From Brachynemurus nebulosus (lineage: Eukaryota; Arthropoda; Insecta; Neuroptera; Myrmeleontidae), in contig JAPWDM010000001.1 in NCBI GenBank assembly GCA_035578155.1, positions 12,623,543 to 12,687,542 on the forward strand: 64,000 nt of DNA, in the 5' to 3' direction. This document shows, piece after piece, positions 60,301-64,000 of the stretch. Each line of letters opens with the position of its first letter. Within the stretch, counting starts at the first letter, position 1. The notes beneath the pieces were generated by a model. That model worked only from the letters and a program-made list of their open reading frames with translations. It was not told where the DNA came from and ran no database searches. Position numbers and translations under genes: made by a program.

Positions 60301-60764
60301 GTTTTCTTACAAGAGCTTGTGTTAAAATTACAAAACTTTGAAATCGTTTTTCTCAAAATTCGAGTGGTCAATGTTTTTTTCGGTAAGGGCTCGTATTATT
60401 GTTATTGAATTAAATAAATGTCTAGAGAAGTTTCCTTAAAATTCTTTAAAAAAATAATTTTACCGACCAATTGCCTTAACGGATTTCAACAAGGTGTTCG
60501 TCAATAGAGACTGACCACAGAAAGGGGCCAATGGAGTCTGAATTTTGAAGTCTGCTTTCATTTCTGAATCCTCAAAGTTTAAAATATTTTGGGTATGGTA
60601 TTTAACAACTATCCGTGTAGATCGAATTACTTTTATACTTTCTTAGATATTTTATTTTGTTATTTTTTAGATATTCAGATGATTGTATGAGAGATTAGTC
60701 CCTACTTATTAGGAAATCGAATTTATTTAATAAATCATTAAATAAGGGCTTTCAGGAATTTACG
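59896..60764. other. AT-rich stretch with (A)34 run
   Basis: An uninterrupted A-run lies at 60265-60298. It could be a retroposon tail, but nothing recognisable precedes it. No gene. Confidence 0.45.
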
Positions 60765-60952
60765 GGCGCAAGCTAAAAAGAACTTTTTTACCTACATCTG
60801 CATTTATCTTTGTCTATCATGTTAACAAATAGAAGTTTACTCACTCACTCATATAAAAACATAATTACTTGGTTTGGTTGGTATCTATGGAAATAATATA
60901 AGTTTTGTTCCCCTCATCTCAGTTTCTGGAGGTCTTTTGAGCTTACGCCCAT
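60765..60952. mobile_element. MITE with TATGGGCGCAAGCT-type TIRs, copy 2
   Basis: Inverted relative to 40331-40527. It shares CGGGCGCAAGCTAAAAAGAA, GCATTTATCTTTGTCTATCA and TCAGTTTCTGGAGGTCTTTT. Confidence 0.75.
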
Positions 60953-62596
60953 AAGACCTATTTTGCTTATGGACATGGTTAAATTCAAATTTAATTTTGA
61001 GTTTGTTTTTTTTATTAATTTTGATTCTAATTAATTCAATTTAGTAATCTTTCGTATGGTTGTCGAATTTTTGATCCGAAACTAGAATAACCTAAGACAA
61101 ATTAACCTTTACAAAATTACACTGGCCAACAAAACAATTTTTTTTGCCGTGGTTCACAACTATTTTTTTTTCATACCTTGACATGAGATTAATTAAAATA
61201 TGTGCGTTAAAAAAAATTGAGACACCCATTGTTTTAGAAAACTTATGCCAATTGAGACACCCATTATTTTAGAAAACTTATGCCAAATGCATAGTTTATC
61301 ATAAGGTATATTTAGATATTTCGATATAATAGAATTTTTTTAATATTTTTCCATTAATACTTATACATGAGAGATACCGAAAAAATATAATTGAATTAAC
61401 GGCAAAAAGTCGTGTTGACTAGTGTTATTTAAAACAAAAGAAAGCGTAAAATATCCTCGAAATTAAATAACTCGGAACTTTGTTACGCTTTTTAGCAAAG
61501 TTATAAATATGGTCATGTAAAGAAATGCTGAATTACGACTCGTAAGAAATATACGACTAAAATTTAGAATAAGGAAACTACAACAGTCGTTTACTATTAA
61601 CAGTGTCCTACCTCACTCGAAAGTAAGCCGATAATGAAAGCTTCGTGATTTGAAGAAAAACGAATCCAAATTATATTATTTCGACATTTATCCTAACACA
61701 ATGGTATCACTTTTTCATAGTCGATAAAGAGGATTAGAGACGATTACTAATTATTAATTATTCAACCTCACAATAAAATAGGAATAGTAAGTATGCACAA
61801 CTGAGCCGTAGAACTTATTACATTTTGTCGTCTAGACCAGCGGCGGATTCAGCTCCCAGATTAGGAGGGGGTCACATTTTTTTTTTTTTTAAAGTTTCAT
61901 AATGCTTTTTTGACATTGCAGATTTTTAAAAAATATATTTTAGTTAGCATTAAAAGAACAATTTCGAAAATAAAAAATTTTCTTCCAGTTTCATTACTCT
62001 GGAATTTCATTGACGGTTTTAGAGGCATTAACAAATTTTAATAAATTTGACATTGTCAAATAAAAAAAAAATTATTTTTCTCTCGATTCAAACTTTATAG
62101 GAATGATTTGAATTAGGGTGATTGATTGAAGCCAGGTTTTCATTTTTGCTATAAAAATAACCAAATTCTTTTTATAAAATATGTGACTGATTCGATACTT
62201 TTTCTAGAGGTCCTATGTGTCTAATTTTGATAAAAACAAAACGAATGATTTCGAAAACCTATAATTTGCTGTCAGTTTCATCATCCTATCATTTTATTTG
62301 CGGTTTTTACAGAATTTAAAAATTTTAATAAACATGTCATCAAATTAACAAGTTTTGTCTTTCTCGAAGTAAGCGTTATTGAAGTGATTTGAATTAGAGT
62401 GATTGGCTGAATTAGGGTAATTTGGGTGTGAATTTTGCATTTTTACTAACAAAACAACCTGATTCCTTTGAATTAATTCCTGTTCGTCATGAACCCCATG
62501 ACTATCCCCCTGTATCCGTTTTCGGTCTACACTTAGGTTAAATAAAAAGTGTGTTATACCACTCAGTGAAAAACGCTGTTCTAAAAATCTCCTGTC
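60953..62596. other. AT-rich stretch with a 35 bp tandem duplication
   Basis: At about 61218-61287 a 35 bp unit (AATTGAGACACCCATT...) occurs twice in tandem. No gene seen in the rest. Confidence 0.5.
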
Positions 62597-63342
62597 ATAA
62601 TGGGGTATTTGACATTTTTTTAAAAACCATCTTAGTGTGTTTATTACTTCTTACTAAACTCATAATACACATTTTTAAATTATTTTATACTATATTTTTA
62701 ACTCGGCAATTCCCAGTGTCACCTGTAGGTGACAGACATTTTTAATTGTAAATTGTATTAATTTGTTTGTTTAACTTATAGTATAGAGTTGTCACCAGAA
62801 AGAAATATAAAGTCATCTATTAGCCTTCTAATGGTGGTAACAGAACGTAAAGATTTAATTATTTTATCGTTGAAAAAAATTGAAAACATCTGTCACCTCC
62901 AAATAACTCTGGGAATTGCCGAGTTAATAAAAATCACCGATAAAATTTCAGTTTTTAAAAAGATCGCCAAAACGATGCTTTCTGTGACGTCAAATCGTAT
63001 GACGTCATTGGCTCTAAAACATTGAGTAGTAGTAGTAGGTCTAGTAATGAAAATTAATAATGAAAATTTTCTTTCGTAGTTACCAAAAAAGTAAACAATT
63101 TTTTTTCCTAACTACAATATAATACCTACATATTCGAACGAGCTTGTGACGTAAGCTGCTTTTGCTTGATGTTTTGATTATGTCATTTTTAACGTAAATT
63201 TTGTAATTTTATTTAATTAAAATTTTTATATTTTTGAATGAAATAACTTGTAAAAAAGTAATATCCAATATTATTATGACTCGAGCAATTATTTAAAAAT
63301 CAAAATAGATATTTTTTCAACTACTGTCAAATACCCCATTAT
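62597..63342. mobile_element. TIR element holding a nested TTAA element
   Basis: ATAATGGGGTATTTGACA at 62597 is exactly inverted at 63325-63342. No clear target duplication. The interior contains the element at 62702-62923. Confidence 0.55.
62702..62923. mobile_element. TTAA-flanked MITE, 222 bp
   Basis: Ends CTCGGCAATTCCCAG / CTGGGAATTGCCGAG, each next to TTAA (62698-62701, 62924-62927), as for piggyBac-type insertions. GTCACCT/AGGTGAC words recur inside. Confidence 0.75.
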
Positions 63343-64000
63343 CATCACTACTGGTACATATAATTTAACTTGTATTAAGGTACCATCACAGTGTAGAATT
63401 TTTTTTTTGGTCTTAGCTTAAAGTACATACAATTATGCATATTCACTCAAAATTTCAAATTGAAATTCGAATTATTACGGTCGCTGCAACCACGGATAAA
63501 TGGATTCTGTTTAAAAACAAAACTCTGTGAATCGACTGGCGCTTTTTGGCGGGATGCGATACCATTTTACATTCAGTCTCTCCACAGCCAGTGAAGTATA
63601 AAATCAGTTGTTATCACCACAGTATCACATTGTTGTTGAAACAATGATTTGGAACAATGTCAAGACAAACTTGAAACGCGTATGTCTCGAAATTGCCCTT
63701 TTTAAAAACGGTACCCCCTCTCAGAGGCAAAGTTTCCAAGCTATAAGTTTGAAATTTTGACAGAATATTCTTTATTCCATTCTCCACGTTCCTATGGAAG
63801 CTTTTTTTTAAATCTTCCTATTGTTTCGCACGGAAAACTGTTGAAAAAAGGCCTATATTTTGTACTTTTTATTCAAACTGCCGCCATTTTTTCAAATTTC
63901 AAAAGAAACAAAAATCTCCATAGGAACATAGCGGCTTACCTACAGATTGATAATCTATTTGATATTTTTTTCTCACATATAATGAATAAAAAAAAATTTT
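63343..64000. other. AT-rich stretch to the window end
   Basis: No gene or assignable repeat; CTCCATAGGAACATAG near 63917 is inverted relative to CACGTTCCTATGGAAG near 63785, a short hairpin pairing. Confidence 0.4.

Overview
This window is AT-rich, repeat-dominated animal DNA, most likely from an insect and possibly a hemipteran such as an aphid relative. That guess rests on the low GC, the abundant short inverted-repeat elements, short GT-AG introns and the kinds of transposon present; it is not proven. I found no convincing host protein-coding gene, tRNA, rRNA or CRISPR array. Almost everything recognisable is mobile DNA, often nested, and many elements still have readable target-site duplications (TSDs).

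The centrepiece (7988-18672) is a 10.7 kb Polinton/Maverick-like element. It has 835 bp terminal inverted repeats (TIRs), AG...CT ends and a perfect 6 bp TSD (GATCAA). It encodes a protein-primed-type family B DNA polymerase whose exonuclease and polymerase catalytic residues are all present. The polymerase gene has a 5' exon, a 152 bp intron and a TATA plus initiator promoter. A second same-strand gene of unknown function follows (13515-14264). A convergent C2H2 zinc-finger gene, a 21/27 bp coding-capable tandem array, a small basic ORF and a broken gene starting with a DIQGY motif fill the right half. I see no integrase, packaging ATPase, protease or capsid gene, so this is a reduced or divergent member of the group.

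The second large element (40970-49756) is a Ty3/gypsy-type LTR retrotransposon on the minus strand with 2.07 kb LTRs that differ only in a T-run, so it is young. It has gag, pol (protease, RT, RNase H, integrase), a probable initiator-tRNA-Met primer site, a polypurine tract and a textbook -1 frameshift heptamer next to the gag stop. It sits inside an older ~956 bp TA-flanked TIR element. Both LTRs carry, on the opposite strand, a chain of short exon-like blocks bounded by GT...AG introns: a possible antisense spliced gene.

The rest is small elements: hAT-like (1397, 19791, 27527, 39874, 59572), TTAA-flanked (37394, 62702), TA-flanked/pogo-like (22798, 37310, 58189), PIF/Harbinger (51720, 56077, the latter with a transposase fragment), a decayed hAT transposase tail (53650-53865), long hairpins (3607-5252, 27231-27441), dispersed repeat pairs, a 120 bp-period minisatellite (about 31370-33290) and several (TA)n tracts. 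The remaining stretches are AT-rich with nothing I can name.
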